A DNA stretch of 64,000 nt from Spirochaetaceae bacterium. Its GTDB lineage: Bacteria > Spirochaetota > Spirochaetia > SZUA-6 > Bin103. Positions 26,689 to 34,767 of the stretch are shown here, one piece after another; position 1 is the first letter of the stretch, and each line of letters opens with the position of its first letter. The notes beneath the pieces were generated by a model. That model saw only the letters and a list, made by a program, of their open reading frames with translations. It was not told the origin of the DNA and made no database searches. The translations under genes and the position numbers were made by a program. The stretch is taken from NCBI GenBank assembly GCA_028821475.1, contig JAPPGB010000128.1, forward strand, positions 1 to 64,000, written 5' to 3'.

Positions 26689-27462
26689 CTACTCCCCGCC
26701 ACCCGCAGGGCCGGCGTCTGCCGCGGTGCCCTGGACGCGCAGCACCTCGTCCGGATCCCCGCACGACTGCTGAGTGCCGGCAAACCGTCCCTGTGCGATA
26801 GCCCGGCGCCGGCTATCGCCGATCGCTGTCGCCGCTGTCAACGCCTGCGAATAAGACTGCTCCGCATCCTCCGAGTGTCCGAACGAGGCCTGCAAGTCAC
26901 CAAGCTCAACCAGCAGGTCCACGTCTGCGGCTTTCAACGAAGGACGTTCGCGAAGATAGCGCTGTAAGTCGACGATACGCTGTTCCGCTCGAACAGGCAC
27001 TTCCGGCAGAGAGAAGTCGAATACGCCGGAGCGCCACGCCCACAGGTCGGCAGCGCCCGTTGCCACCGTTTGCAGGTCACACTCCCGAATCCACAACAAC
27101 AAGGGCCGCTGACATCGTGCGGCGAACGCTTCCCGGCGGTGGTTCAGCCGGGTCAGCAGATTATCCAGTCCCTCCGGCCACGACTCCAGGCCGTTGAGCT
27201 GCGCCGGCCCCTCGTAAGTGGGATCACTCAGCCACCCGAACAGATCTTCGGTACCGACTCGGACCTTGCAATCGATTGCAACGCGAAGCCGAGCGTCCAA
27301 CAGCTCCGCGAGAGAGTCGGCGACGGTCTCTCGATAAGCGCTGTCGGAATAGGTGAGGAAGCAGAGGACAAACGACCGCTTGTTCTCGACCAGCCGGCGG
27401 AGCCGAAGCAATGCCCCGGAGTGTTCCGAGCGCAGCGGCCACGACGCTTGGGATTTATTCAT
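26689..27462 (-). CDS. TPR-containing partner of STAND-like ATPase, probably truncated
   Basis: 257 residues. The first 170 resemble a domain found next to NTPases in TPR proteins of large-genome bacteria: FVLCFLTYSDSAYRE, LNHRREAFAAR, PLLLWI and DLWAWRSGVFDF. Residues 185-235 form one and a half tetratricopeptide repeats (LLVELGDLQASFGHSEDAEQ), after which the sequence loses TPR character and ends. Intact relatives usually have a longer TPR array, so the 3' end may be cut. ATG 27462 overlaps the ATPase stop by 8 bp, so the two are coupled. Likely a sensor or effector arm of the ATPase: inference. Confidence 0.6.
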   Translation of the reverse strand: MNKSQASWPLRSEHSGALLRLRRLVENKRSFVLCFLTYSDSAYRETVADSLAELLDARLRVAIDCKVRVGTEDLFGWLSDPTYEGPAQLNGLESWPEGLDNLLTRLNHRREAFAARCQRPLLLWIRECDLQTVATGAADLWAWRSGVFDFSLPEVPVRAEQRIVDLQRYLRERPSLKAADVDLLVELGDLQASFGHSEDAEQSYSQALTAATAIGDSRRRAIAQGRFAGTQQSCGDPDEVLRVQGTAADAGPAGGGE

Positions 27463-28786
27463 CGGAGCGGACGAGAGCATCCCGAGCGGCCATGTACTCT
27501 TGCGTCGAACGAATTACGGGATGGCTCCTCCAGAAGTGATCATTGTACTCCAGCAGAGCGAGGTCAAAGAGCAAACGATTGCGCTCCGAAGCGGCCGGAG
27601 GCGGGTGATCGGCGTCGATCTCTGCCAGTATTCGATAGTCGTCGGGATTCAGCATTCGCCGAAACTCAGCCGCCATTCCCCGAACCGCCTGATGAACTGA
27701 TGCATCATCGAAACGGTCATGTTCGGCATGATTGAACGCGTACTGAAGGAGTCGTAGGAGATCACGCGGATGGCCACCGCTGTACTCGATCAGACGGTCA
27801 GCGACACCCTCATCGAACAATTCGGCGGCGGCGCGCCGATGCAGAATCTCCTCCATCGCTGCCCGTCCTTCCTCATGGAGCGAGCCGTCCTCGTTGAGCA
27901 GCTTGACCATGGGCAACCGGAAGATGAAAGAGAAGTTCTGTCCTACACTTGCCTCTTCGTAACCAAGGCTAACCGGCGCGCAATACAAGAACAAGGACCG
28001 CACGAGCTGCAATTGATGGACGTCCGCTTCGAAGAACGCCTGCGCATCGTCACCACCGAGACGATCGGTACCGTCGATAACGAAGAGAATTCGAACACCT
28101 CTCCCGGTTCCGGGAAGGGTATCCTCGGTCACCGCTATGAGGTGATTGAACCCATCTGCGAAGTCGCTGAAGTGATTCCGAAGCGTAGTTCTCAGCTCTT
28201 CCTTGTACGTCGTGTTGGTCTTGAAAGCAGTGCTGAAATGAGCAAACAGCTTGGCCAAGAGGGGCAGTCCCACGCTGCCGCCGACACCCGCCTTGGCTTC
28301 AAGCGCAAAGTCTCTGGTCTTCGTGGTCTTCTCTACTCTCTCGCTAAACCACTCCTGCAGTTTGTTCAGATGAACTTCGTCAACGTGGATGGCGTCATCC
28401 ACGAGCTGTCTCATCAGCCTGCTGGCGAGGTGCAGCAGCACATCCTGATATCGGAGATTGTTGACGTCGAGCTCCCGAGCCGCATCCGCAAACACCACGT
28501 AATAGAAGTCGCGATGATGAAGTTCGTGGCCGATGCGCCTGAGCTCGGTGCTCTTTCCAGAGCCTCGGTGCCCGCAATAGAGGTAATAGCCGTGGGCAGG
28601 AGCCGCCAATCTGCGCCGGGTGCGGTCGACGCCAAGAGCACGGCAAAGGTGGGTAAGGCTGTATTCGCCTCGGGCACGCTCGGTGTCCACCCATCGCGGA
28701 TCTCGATCGCCGTCGAGGTGCTCATCGAGCCGCAGGCTCTGATTGACCTCCCAGATGTCGCTCGGCGGCTGCCAAGGCGCAGTCAT
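27455..28786 (-). CDS. STAND-like P-loop ATPase
   Basis: 443 residues. Walker A is GHRGSGKST (72-80) after an N-terminal region with WEVNQSLRLDEHL. Walker B is ILFVIDGTDRL near residue 250. A sensor-like STAND feature is SGGHPRDLLRLLQYAFNHA in the winged-helix part, with LLFDLALLEYND near the end. Start ATG 28786 is well supported by AGGAGGGAG just upstream. Forms a two-gene operon with the TPR protein. Local GC is lower than in the transporter regions. The pattern of a P-loop switch ATPase plus TPR partner fits nucleotide-binding immune-type systems, but no effector catalytic domain is visible. Confidence 0.75.
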   Translation of the reverse strand: MTAPWQPPSDIWEVNQSLRLDEHLDGDRDPRWVDTERARGEYSLTHLCRALGVDRTRRRLAAPAHGYYLYCGHRGSGKSTELRRIGHELHHRDFYYVVFADAARELDVNNLRYQDVLLHLASRLMRQLVDDAIHVDEVHLNKLQEWFSERVEKTTKTRDFALEAKAGVGGSVGLPLLAKLFAHFSTAFKTNTTYKEELRTTLRNHFSDFADGFNHLIAVTEDTLPGTGRGVRILFVIDGTDRLGGDDAQAFFEADVHQLQLVRSLFLYCAPVSLGYEEASVGQNFSFIFRLPMVKLLNEDGSLHEEGRAAMEEILHRRAAAELFDEGVADRLIEYSGGHPRDLLRLLQYAFNHAEHDRFDDASVHQAVRGMAAEFRRMLNPDDYRILAEIDADHPPPAASERNRLLFDLALLEYNDHFWRSHPVIRSTQEYMAARDALVRSDE

Positions 28787-28812
28787 TCTCCCTCCTGACG
28801 TTCGGCCACTCC

Positions 28813-29034
28813 TCATCCAGTGTCCACGCGCTGCGAGGCGGCGTCAACGCCGCTCGCCTCGTGGCCGATCACCAGGTGCTGCCGCTCGCCGATCTCTTCC
28901 CAGCTACGGTGCGCCGTGTGCAGGTCGTCGCCGCTGATGCCGGCGTTGCGCACCGCCTCCCCCGGCCCCGGGCGCGGATCCGACACCTCGCGCACCTCGA
29001 CCCGTCCCCCTCCCAGCGGCACTACTCCTCGCAT
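28813..29034 (-). pseudogene. 5' fragment of a zinc alcohol dehydrogenase gene
   Basis: 73 codons match the N-terminal GroES-like domain of MDR dehydrogenases: RVEVREVSDPRPGPGEAV, then GISGDDLH and LVIGHEASGV. The usual zinc cysteine in GICGxDLH is Ser, about four residues are missing before it, and the rest of the enzyme is absent. A decayed remnant inside the defence island. Confidence 0.8.
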
Positions 29035-29065
29035 GTGACCTCCTGGTGTGTTCTGGTCGATAAGG

Positions 29066-30502
29066 TTATTCCACGGGATGCATGCTTTCGATGTGTTCTG
29101 CGCTGGCTAGGAACTCCTCGTCATCGCAATTCAGGTAGGCGGCAGCAGTCGAAAGGGAAACAAGGTTCTCTTTCCAAGCTGCAACAACCAGACCGGCGAA
29201 TCTACCCCACCGCGCGATCGGTGCATCCGCTACCGGGAAATACAGAAATTCCTCGGCAAAATGCCATTCGCTAGTGTCAATCGACGAACTATCGATGCTT
29301 GGTACCGGATGATTCTTGTAGAACGCGTTTTCAACATGGAACCGCGCAGCAGTTGCACTGACTCCGAACATTGATGCGATTCCTGTAACGTCGTCCTCGG
29401 ACAGTGGTGGATCGAGCAGACTCCGAACGGCATCTACCGGAGCAAGAAAGCTGATGGCGAATGCGTTCGCTCGCTGCTCAACGTAGTCGACTGGTCCGGT
29501 TTGCTCCGGGTTCGCAATGAGACTCGCATAGGAATCAACGCGAACGCTCTCCAGTCTTTGATCCGGATCGAACAACAAATGACCGACCTCATGTGCGAGA
29601 GTCGCCCTTCGCACCAAAGGAATCTTGTTCGCCCCAGTGGTGTTGAGTACAATACCTCGCTTCGGGTGGAGTTCGCCGTCGGATACCGCGATCGTCGCAC
29701 CGGCAATTCGTTGGGGCAGTTCGGCTTGTACAACCGGGATTCCCAAAACCATTTCAACGAACTCACGCATCGATGTAAGGGGTCTATTCGCTAATCCCAG
29801 CTCTGTTCGTGCCTCACCAGCCAGCAGATAGCCGACCTTCCAAGCGGGCGTCGAAATATTCCCGTAGTCATCAACCGGATCGAAGCGACGCGCCCCTCCT
29901 ATCAAACCCAGTGACTCCTGGAGCTGGTACTGTGTGCGAATCACCGAAGCAGCTTCGGTCAAGGTAGTGACCGTTTTCGCCGTGAGTTGTCTAAGCCCCA
30001 TTCCCGGGCTATCAGTCTGCAACGTCTTCAGTCTGCCGGCGATTGCTCCTCCCGCCAATCCCGGACGAAAAGCTAACTGGGCCTCGTCCAGCCCGATAGT
30101 GAACGCGATGCGTTCGATGTCGGCCATCGAAAGATCGTCAGCATCGCCGGATTCGATACGAATGAGATCCTTAACGCTGACACCCGCGTGCCGGGAAACG
30201 GCACTATGATCCAACCCGAGAGCCTCTCTTTGGCGCCGCAGCGCACCACCAACGGAATTGTCGCCTGTGAGTAGCAAGGCTGACCGATTTTCGACTGACT
30301 CATCGAGCACATCCAATCCATACGCCCTGAATGCCTCGTAGGCACTGATGATGCGTCCCCTCGGTCTACGAGCGGGGTCGTAAGGGCTGATCTGCGTCCG
30401 CCCACGTACGAACTGGCGATTGGACTCACGAGCGGCACCCTCAGGCGTCGTAGCGATGGTGGCTCCAAATACACGTCGCAGTCTTTCCATGGTTGAGTTC
30501 AT
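29066..30502 (-). CDS. HTH-XRE / ImmA-IrrE (COG2856) metallopeptidase regulator
   Basis: 478 residues. An XRE-type helix-turn-helix occupies about 84-140 (GALRRQREALGLDHSAVSRHAG, then DLSMADIERIA). The zinc motif His304-Glu-x-x-His308 (AHEVGHLLFD) lies in an IrrE/ImmA-type peptidase domain. Such proteins cut partner repressors during stress or are phage/ICE regulators, and some serve as toxin-antitoxin components. The N-terminal 80 residues are unassigned. ATG 30502 overlaps the stop of the 98-residue gene upstream (ATGA), so they are coupled. Confidence 0.85.
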   Translation of the reverse strand: MNSTMERLRRVFGATIATTPEGAARESNRQFVRGRTQISPYDPARRPRGRIISAYEAFRAYGLDVLDESVENRSALLLTGDNSVGGALRRQREALGLDHSAVSRHAGVSVKDLIRIESGDADDLSMADIERIAFTIGLDEAQLAFRPGLAGGAIAGRLKTLQTDSPGMGLRQLTAKTVTTLTEAASVIRTQYQLQESLGLIGGARRFDPVDDYGNISTPAWKVGYLLAGEARTELGLANRPLTSMREFVEMVLGIPVVQAELPQRIAGATIAVSDGELHPKRGIVLNTTGANKIPLVRRATLAHEVGHLLFDPDQRLESVRVDSYASLIANPEQTGPVDYVEQRANAFAISFLAPVDAVRSLLDPPLSEDDVTGIASMFGVSATAARFHVENAFYKNHPVPSIDSSSIDTSEWHFAEEFLYFPVADAPIARWGRFAGLVVAAWKENLVSLSTAAAYLNCDDEEFLASAEHIESMHPVE

Positions 30503-30795
30503 TGCGGCTTCCAATACCGTCTTGCTTCGTCGTTGTCCGAGTCCCAACCCAAGCTCGTTGCCTGGAAGCCAAAGGACTCGAATACTGTGACCGCATCCGC
30601 GAGGTGCTGGGCATCCTGTGGCGGGTACCTACCGGAAGCTCCGGATACGTAGAGGGATTCATAGCTGCCAAACCATAGCTCACCGCCGATGTACGCAAGC
30701 CCCCCGGCGGTGAGATTAGTGTGCTTCGGCAGCCTATCCGCTAAAATTGGAAGTGGCGCCTCTTGTATATAGGGAATCCCGCGGTCGTCGATCAC
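30499..30795 (-). CDS. Small conserved-looking protein coupled to ImmA/IrrE regulator
   Basis: 98 residues, GTG start, no recognised domain. The sequence is well structured (GGLAYIGGELWFGSYESLYVS, DAVTVFESFGFQATSLGWD) and ends with a 4-bp overlap into the ImmA/IrrE gene. It could be the substrate or antitoxin of the peptidase. The GTG start overlaps the stop of the 60-codon frame upstream (GTGA). The two short frames may instead be one gene split by a frameshift, because VIDDRGIPYI looks like an internal rather than an initial sequence. Confidence 0.6.
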   Translation of the reverse strand: MIDDRGIPYIQEAPLPILADRLPKHTNLTAGGLAYIGGELWFGSYESLYVSGASGRYPPQDAQHLADAVTVFESFGFQATSLGWDSDNDEARRYWKPQ

Positions 30796-30977
30796 CCAAG
30801 ATATCGATTGCTAGGCTCGCCCCAACGGCGCGGTGGGAAACCCGTCACGACATCCTTCACCGGAGCAGTTCCCAGCAGGCGGAGCCCGGCTGTAGTCAAA
30901 GGAAGATCCTCACCCTCTCCCATCTCCAACGCAGGCGCCCGAGGCGGAGCGTATTGGGTGCGAAACGCCGAAATCAC
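30792..30977 (-). CDS. 60-61 codon ORF at head of the ImmA/IrrE operon
   Basis: GTG-started frame that reads FRTQYAPPRAPALEMGEGED, then GLRLLGTAPVKDVVTGFP. No family recognised. Supported by the 4-bp stop/start overlap with the next gene and by AGGA just upstream of the start. Alternatively the 5' part of the 98-residue gene, separated by a frameshift. Confidence 0.4.
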   Translation of the reverse strand: MISAFRTQYAPPRAPALEMGEGEDLPLTTAGLRLLGTAPVKDVVTGFPPRRWGEPSNRYLG

Positions 30978-31229
30978 CTGTCCTCGCTAAGGTTGCATGC
31001 CAGCACGCAGTCGCTCTCATCCAGCGGGCGTCGGCTAGTATACCGTCCAAGTCAGTGTTTGTCATCCCAATCGTAGTGTTCCGAGTGTTCCGCATACCTT
31101 ACAACCGCCTTGCAACATGTCAACAACGTGCGTGGGCAGGCGGGTTGACCCCGGCCCAACTCAACGGTCCGGCTTGCTCGCCTCATGCGCTGCGTTGTCG
31201 GAGACGGCTCCGTCCGTGGCGGTTGCAGG

Positions 31230-32216
31230 TCAGGAGAGTTCGGCTTCGATGAGGGCGAGTTGGGTGCGCAGGTCCTCGACCTCCTGGGTCCAGAATGCCG
31301 CGCTGCCCCACCGGGGAAACGACGAGCGGAACCCGGGGTCGTGGCGCTGCAGCGCGGACCAGGCCAGGTAGTAGATCATGCGCATCAGGCGTAGCGGCTC
31401 GATCAGCCGCAGGTCGCGGCGGTCGAACGGACGGAACTGCTCGTAGCCCTCCAGCAGCAGCTCCAGCTCGCGCCGGCTGTCCGCCACCCTCCCCGGCAGC
31501 AGCAGCCACAGATCCTGCACCGCCGGGGCGATCATCAGGTCGTCGAAGTCGATCAGCAGCAGGCCGGCGGCGGCGCGGTCCAGGATGTTGCCGCGGTGGC
31601 AGTCGCCGTGCACCGGCTGCAGGGGCACCCCCTTGAACAGCGGCGCGATGCGGTCGACGGCGCGGTCCGCCAGGGCGAAGAACTCGTCCTCCGCATCGGG
31701 CGCCACGACGCCCGCAAGCGACAGCTCGGCGATGAAACGCGCAGTTGCGGCCCGCGGCGTACAGGTCAGCCGGTGCGCGGCGGTGCCGCCCGCCATCACG
31801 GCATGCAACCGCCCCACCAGCGCGCCGATGCGCAGCCAGTCCCGGTCGCGGTCGGCGTCGAAGTTGCGCCCGCCGCGCTTGGGGTAGACGGCAAACAGGA
31901 ACTCTCGCTCCGATTCGCCGTCCGCCGCGGTCACCGCGTGCAGGGTCTCGCCGTCAACGTCGGCCAGCGGCGCCACCACCGGCAACTCCTCGGCGGCGCA
32001 GGCGGTCACCAGGCGGTGCTCCTCCTCGATCGCCTGCCACGACCAGCGCCCGGGCCGGTAGAACTTGGCCACGTACTGGCGGCCATCCTCGGCGCCGAAT
32101 TCGTACACGCGGTTGACGTAGCTCGGATAGGCGGTCAACGCCCCGTCTACCGGGGTAGCGATGACCGACTCGACCGCTTGCGCGGCCACGTAGGGGGTCA
32201 GCAGGTCGAAGCTCAT
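31230..32216 (-). CDS. srkA: SrkA/YihE-like serine/threonine protein kinase
   Basis: 328 residues, the same length as E. coli SrkA. APH/choline-kinase fold: the Lys51 region (YVAKFYRPGRW), catalytic loop HGDCHRGNIL (His203-Gly-Asp205, Asn210) and metal Asp223 in LIDFDD. The motif FYRPGRW and the ending YYLAWSALQRHDPGF are typical of the SrkA family, which counters stress-induced programmed death and responds to Cpx in enterics. ATG 32216 gives the full-length match. The next gene upstream, a PhyH oxygenase, is 182 bp away on the same strand. Confidence 0.88.
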   Translation of the reverse strand: MSFDLLTPYVAAQAVESVIATPVDGALTAYPSYVNRVYEFGAEDGRQYVAKFYRPGRWSWQAIEEEHRLVTACAAEELPVVAPLADVDGETLHAVTAADGESEREFLFAVYPKRGGRNFDADRDRDWLRIGALVGRLHAVMAGGTAAHRLTCTPRAATARFIAELSLAGVVAPDAEDEFFALADRAVDRIAPLFKGVPLQPVHGDCHRGNILDRAAAGLLLIDFDDLMIAPAVQDLWLLLPGRVADSRRELELLLEGYEQFRPFDRRDLRLIEPLRLMRMIYYLAWSALQRHDPGFRSSFPRWGSAAFWTQEVEDLRTQLALIEAELS

Positions 32217-32398
32217 GACTTTCGCGGCACTGCAAAGCAGGCCCGGCGCGCAGACGCCGGAGCGGCGCACATCAGGCCGGAGTCGCGGCACGCGGCCTGC
32301 GCCGCGCGTAGGCGGAGGTCGCCGCAACGGCTCGATCCGCGAATAAACAGGGTATCGAGCATGTGCGGCCCGAAGTTGGGCAGCGTCTGCACGCGCCG

Positions 32399-33244
32399 CT
32401 ACGGGCTCTTGACCCGCTGCGGGCTACGCTCCCACTGCGCCACCACCTCGTCCCAGCTCGGAATCAGGCCCGGATCGCGGGCGCTGCGCACCACGTGGGT
32501 CATGCCGTGGAACCACAGGTGGTCGCCCACCGGCGTGCCGGCGGGGCTGAACCGGAAGTCGATCGACCAGCGCACCGACGGGTCCCGGCCGGCGGTGGAA
32601 CGGTGGAACACGTAGTTGCTGAAGATCACGAAGTCGCCTCGGTCCAGCTCCGGCGTCACCACCTCGCGCCCCGCGGCCGGGTCGCGCTCCGGCGTCGCGT
32701 AGACCGCGCCGTCGCTCTTGCGGTGCTCCCGGATCGGCTGCCGGTGCGAGCCGGGGATGAACTGCATGGCGCCGCTGCCGGCGTGCACCCGCACGAACGG
32801 CACCCACACCGTCGGCCACGGATACTGCTCGGTGGCCGGCATGTAGCCGGAGTCCTGGTGCCACGGCAACAGGTTCAGCGACGGCAGCTTGGGGCGCAGG
32901 ATGTAGTCACCGCTGGCCTGGATCTCCGGGCCCACCACCAGCTCCACCGCGTCGAGAATCGCCGCGTGCGTCCACAGGGCGTACAGTTCGGGGCCGAACA
33001 CGCAGGCATGCCAGGTGGGAGGCTTGGGCTCTCCGCCGCGCTCCTCCCAGATGCGGTACCAGCGGGTGGCGAACGGCTCGTCGGCGCAGGGGTCGGAAAT
33101 CTCGCCGCGCTCGAACATCGCCCCGGCGCGCCGGTCCACCTCCGCCTCCAGCACCCCGATGAATGCATCCAGCACCGCGCCCGGAATGGCATCGCGCACG
33201 ACGAGAAACCCGTCCCGGTTGAAAGAATCGATCAGCCCGGTCAT
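32399..33244 (-). CDS. Phytanoyl-CoA dioxygenase (PhyH) family protein
   Basis: 281-residue Fe(II)/2-oxoglutarate oxygenase. His129-x-Asp131 (LLPWHQDSGY), distal His214 (YVFHRSTAGRD) and Arg225 complete the active site. The fold-defining FIPGSHRQP lies between them. ATG 33244 is chosen because the upstream 30 codons are Arg-rich. The third PhyH paralogue in the window. No dehydrogenase or sulfatase is directly attached. Substrate unknown. Confidence 0.9.
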   Translation of the reverse strand: MTGLIDSFNRDGFLVVRDAIPGAVLDAFIGVLEAEVDRRAGAMFERGEISDPCADEPFATRWYRIWEERGGEPKPPTWHACVFGPELYALWTHAAILDAVELVVGPEIQASGDYILRPKLPSLNLLPWHQDSGYMPATEQYPWPTVWVPFVRVHAGSGAMQFIPGSHRQPIREHRKSDGAVYATPERDPAAGREVVTPELDRGDFVIFSNYVFHRSTAGRDPSVRWSIDFRFSPAGTPVGDHLWFHGMTHVVRSARDPGLIPSWDEVVAQWERSPQRVKSP

Positions 33245-33335
33245 GTATGGCGCCATCCTACCGATCCTCCCCACGCGCGCAAAGCGCCGCTCCTCTGCCC
33301 GGGCGCGATCCGGCGCCGGCATCCGGCGTACCATC

Positions 33336-33398
33336 TTTCACATCCAGCACGGCATCTACCACGCCGGCCAGATCGCCCTGTTGAAACGACAGCCTTGA
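33336..33398 (+). pseudogene. 3' remnant of a DinB-family gene
   Basis: The frame ends TIFHIQHGIYHAGQIALLKR, which carries the YHAGQIALLK signature of the C-terminal helix of DinB proteins. Nothing upstream in frame continues the family. Too short to function. Confidence 0.65.
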
Positions 33399-33456
33399 GC
33401 GGCTCTATGCCGAAGTTACTGGATTTATCAGTTTCCGCTAACAACGATAACTACGA

Positions 33457-33462
33457 TATAAT
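33457..33462 (+). promoter_or_regulatory. Consensus TATAAT -10 box, probable leaderless start
   Basis: Perfect TATAAT in an unusually AT-rich spot (33421-33465), 6 bp before the GTG at 33469. Expected transcription start coincides with that codon. TTTCCG at 33432-33437 is a weak -35. No Shine-Dalgarno sequence. Confidence 0.55.
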
Positions 33463-33468
33463 CATGCC

Positions 33469-34656
33469 GTGAATCCGTTGGAGAACCCCTTCGCGCCGGG
33501 CGCGGGAGTGCCGCCGCCCGAGCTGGCCGGGCGGGATGACCTGCTCGACGCCATCCACGTGTCTGCCCAACGGACGCGCCGGCGACTGGCCGCGCGTAGC
33601 GTCCTGCTCCTCGGCCTGCGCGGCGTGGGCAAGACGGTGGTGCTCGGGCGGGCGCAGGAGCGGGCCGCCGAGGCCGGAATCACCACGGTCATGGTCGAGG
33701 CCAGCGACCGCAGCGCCCTGCCGGCGCAGCTCGCCGCCGAGCTGCACGGCGCGCTGCTGCGCATGTCGCGGCAACGGCGCGTACGCGCGTTGGCCACCCG
33801 CGCCCTCGGAGTCCTCTCCGGCTTCGTGGCGGCGCTCAAGGTGAAGTACGGCGACGTGGAACTGGGCATCAGCGCACCGGTCCAGCCGGGTGTCGCCGAC
33901 AGCGGCGACCTGGAACTCGACCTGGTAGCACTGTTCGAGACCCTCGGCTCGGCGGCATCCGCGTCGGATACCGCGCTGTTCGTGATTGTCGACGAGTTGC
34001 AGTACGTGCCGAAGGCGGAGTTGGCCGCGCTGTGTGCCGCGCTGCATCGCGCCGCGCAGCGCAGGCTGCCGATTCTCCTGGCCGGCGCCGGGCTCCCGCA
34101 GACACGGGCCCAGGTCGCGGACGCCAAGACCTACGCCGAACGCCTGTTCGAGTTCCGCGAGGTCGGCGCGCTCGATGAGCCGGCGTCGGAAGACGCGGTG
34201 GCGATTCCGATCCGTGAGCATGAGGCTGAAATATGCCCGGATGCCCTGGCCATGATCGTCGCGGAGACGAAGGGCTACCCCTACTTCCTGCAGGAGTGGG
34301 GCAAGCACGTGTGGGACATCGCGGAACGTTCGCCGATCGCTGCCGGGGACGTCACGCGCGCGTCGGACGAGGTGACCGCCGCGCTCGACGCCGGGTTCTT
34401 CCGTGCCCGCTTCGACCGCCTCACCCCCGCACAGAAGCGCTACCTGCGCGCCATGGCCGAACTCGGCCCCGGCCCACACCGCTCCGGCGAGATCGCTCGG
34501 GAACTTGGCCGCAAGGTCACTGCCCTCGGCCCGACGCGCGCGCAGTTGATCGCCAAGGGCATGGTGTGGAGCGCCGCCCGCGGCGACACCGCGTTCACCG
34601 TCCCCCTGTTCGACCGCTTCATGCGCCGCATCATGCCGGCCCCCGATTGGCGCTGA
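33469..34656 (+). CDS. AAA ATPase (archaeal-type ATPase / ORC-like)
   Basis: 395 residues. Walker A GLRGVGKT (49-56) and Walker B LFVIVDELQYV near residue 172 are intact. GAGLPQTR marks a sensor-like strand, and EWGKHVWDIA and a C-terminal winged helix (LTPAQKRYLRAMAELG, SGEIARELGRK) resemble standalone Orc1/Cdc6-like ATPases of mobile or defence loci. GTG start, probably leaderless. It stands alone on the plus strand, facing the DUF262 operon. Possibly part of the surrounding defence island, but the biological role is unknown. Confidence 0.8.
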   Translation: MNPLENPFAPGAGVPPPELAGRDDLLDAIHVSAQRTRRRLAARSVLLLGLRGVGKTVVLGRAQERAAEAGITTVMVEASDRSALPAQLAAELHGALLRMSRQRRVRALATRALGVLSGFVAALKVKYGDVELGISAPVQPGVADSGDLELDLVALFETLGSAASASDTALFVIVDELQYVPKAELAALCAALHRAAQRRLPILLAGAGLPQTRAQVADAKTYAERLFEFREVGALDEPASEDAVAIPIREHEAEICPDALAMIVAETKGYPYFLQEWGKHVWDIAERSPIAAGDVTRASDEVTAALDAGFFRARFDRLTPAQKRYLRAMAELGPGPHRSGEIARELGRKVTALGPTRAQLIAKGMVWSAARGDTAFTVPLFDRFMRRIMPAPDWR

Positions 34657-34659
34657 CCC

Positions 34660-34690
34660 GAGCGCTCAGGAGTTGAACTCCTCGGCGCTC
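34660..34690 (+). terminator. Stem-loop just after the AAA ATPase gene
   Basis: GAGCGC (34660-34665) pairs with GCGCTC (34685-34690) and AGGAG (34668-34672) with CTCCT (34678-34682) around TTGAA, with a small internal mismatch. Starts 3 nt after the stop. No T-run follows, so a weak or Rho-aided terminator. Confidence 0.6.
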
Positions 34691-34767
34691 AGGCGGGCGA
34701 ACGTCCCTTCGTCCACGTGCTAAGCGCGGCCGCTGAAGCAGCGAGGATGCTTGGCGCCGTGTGCCTC

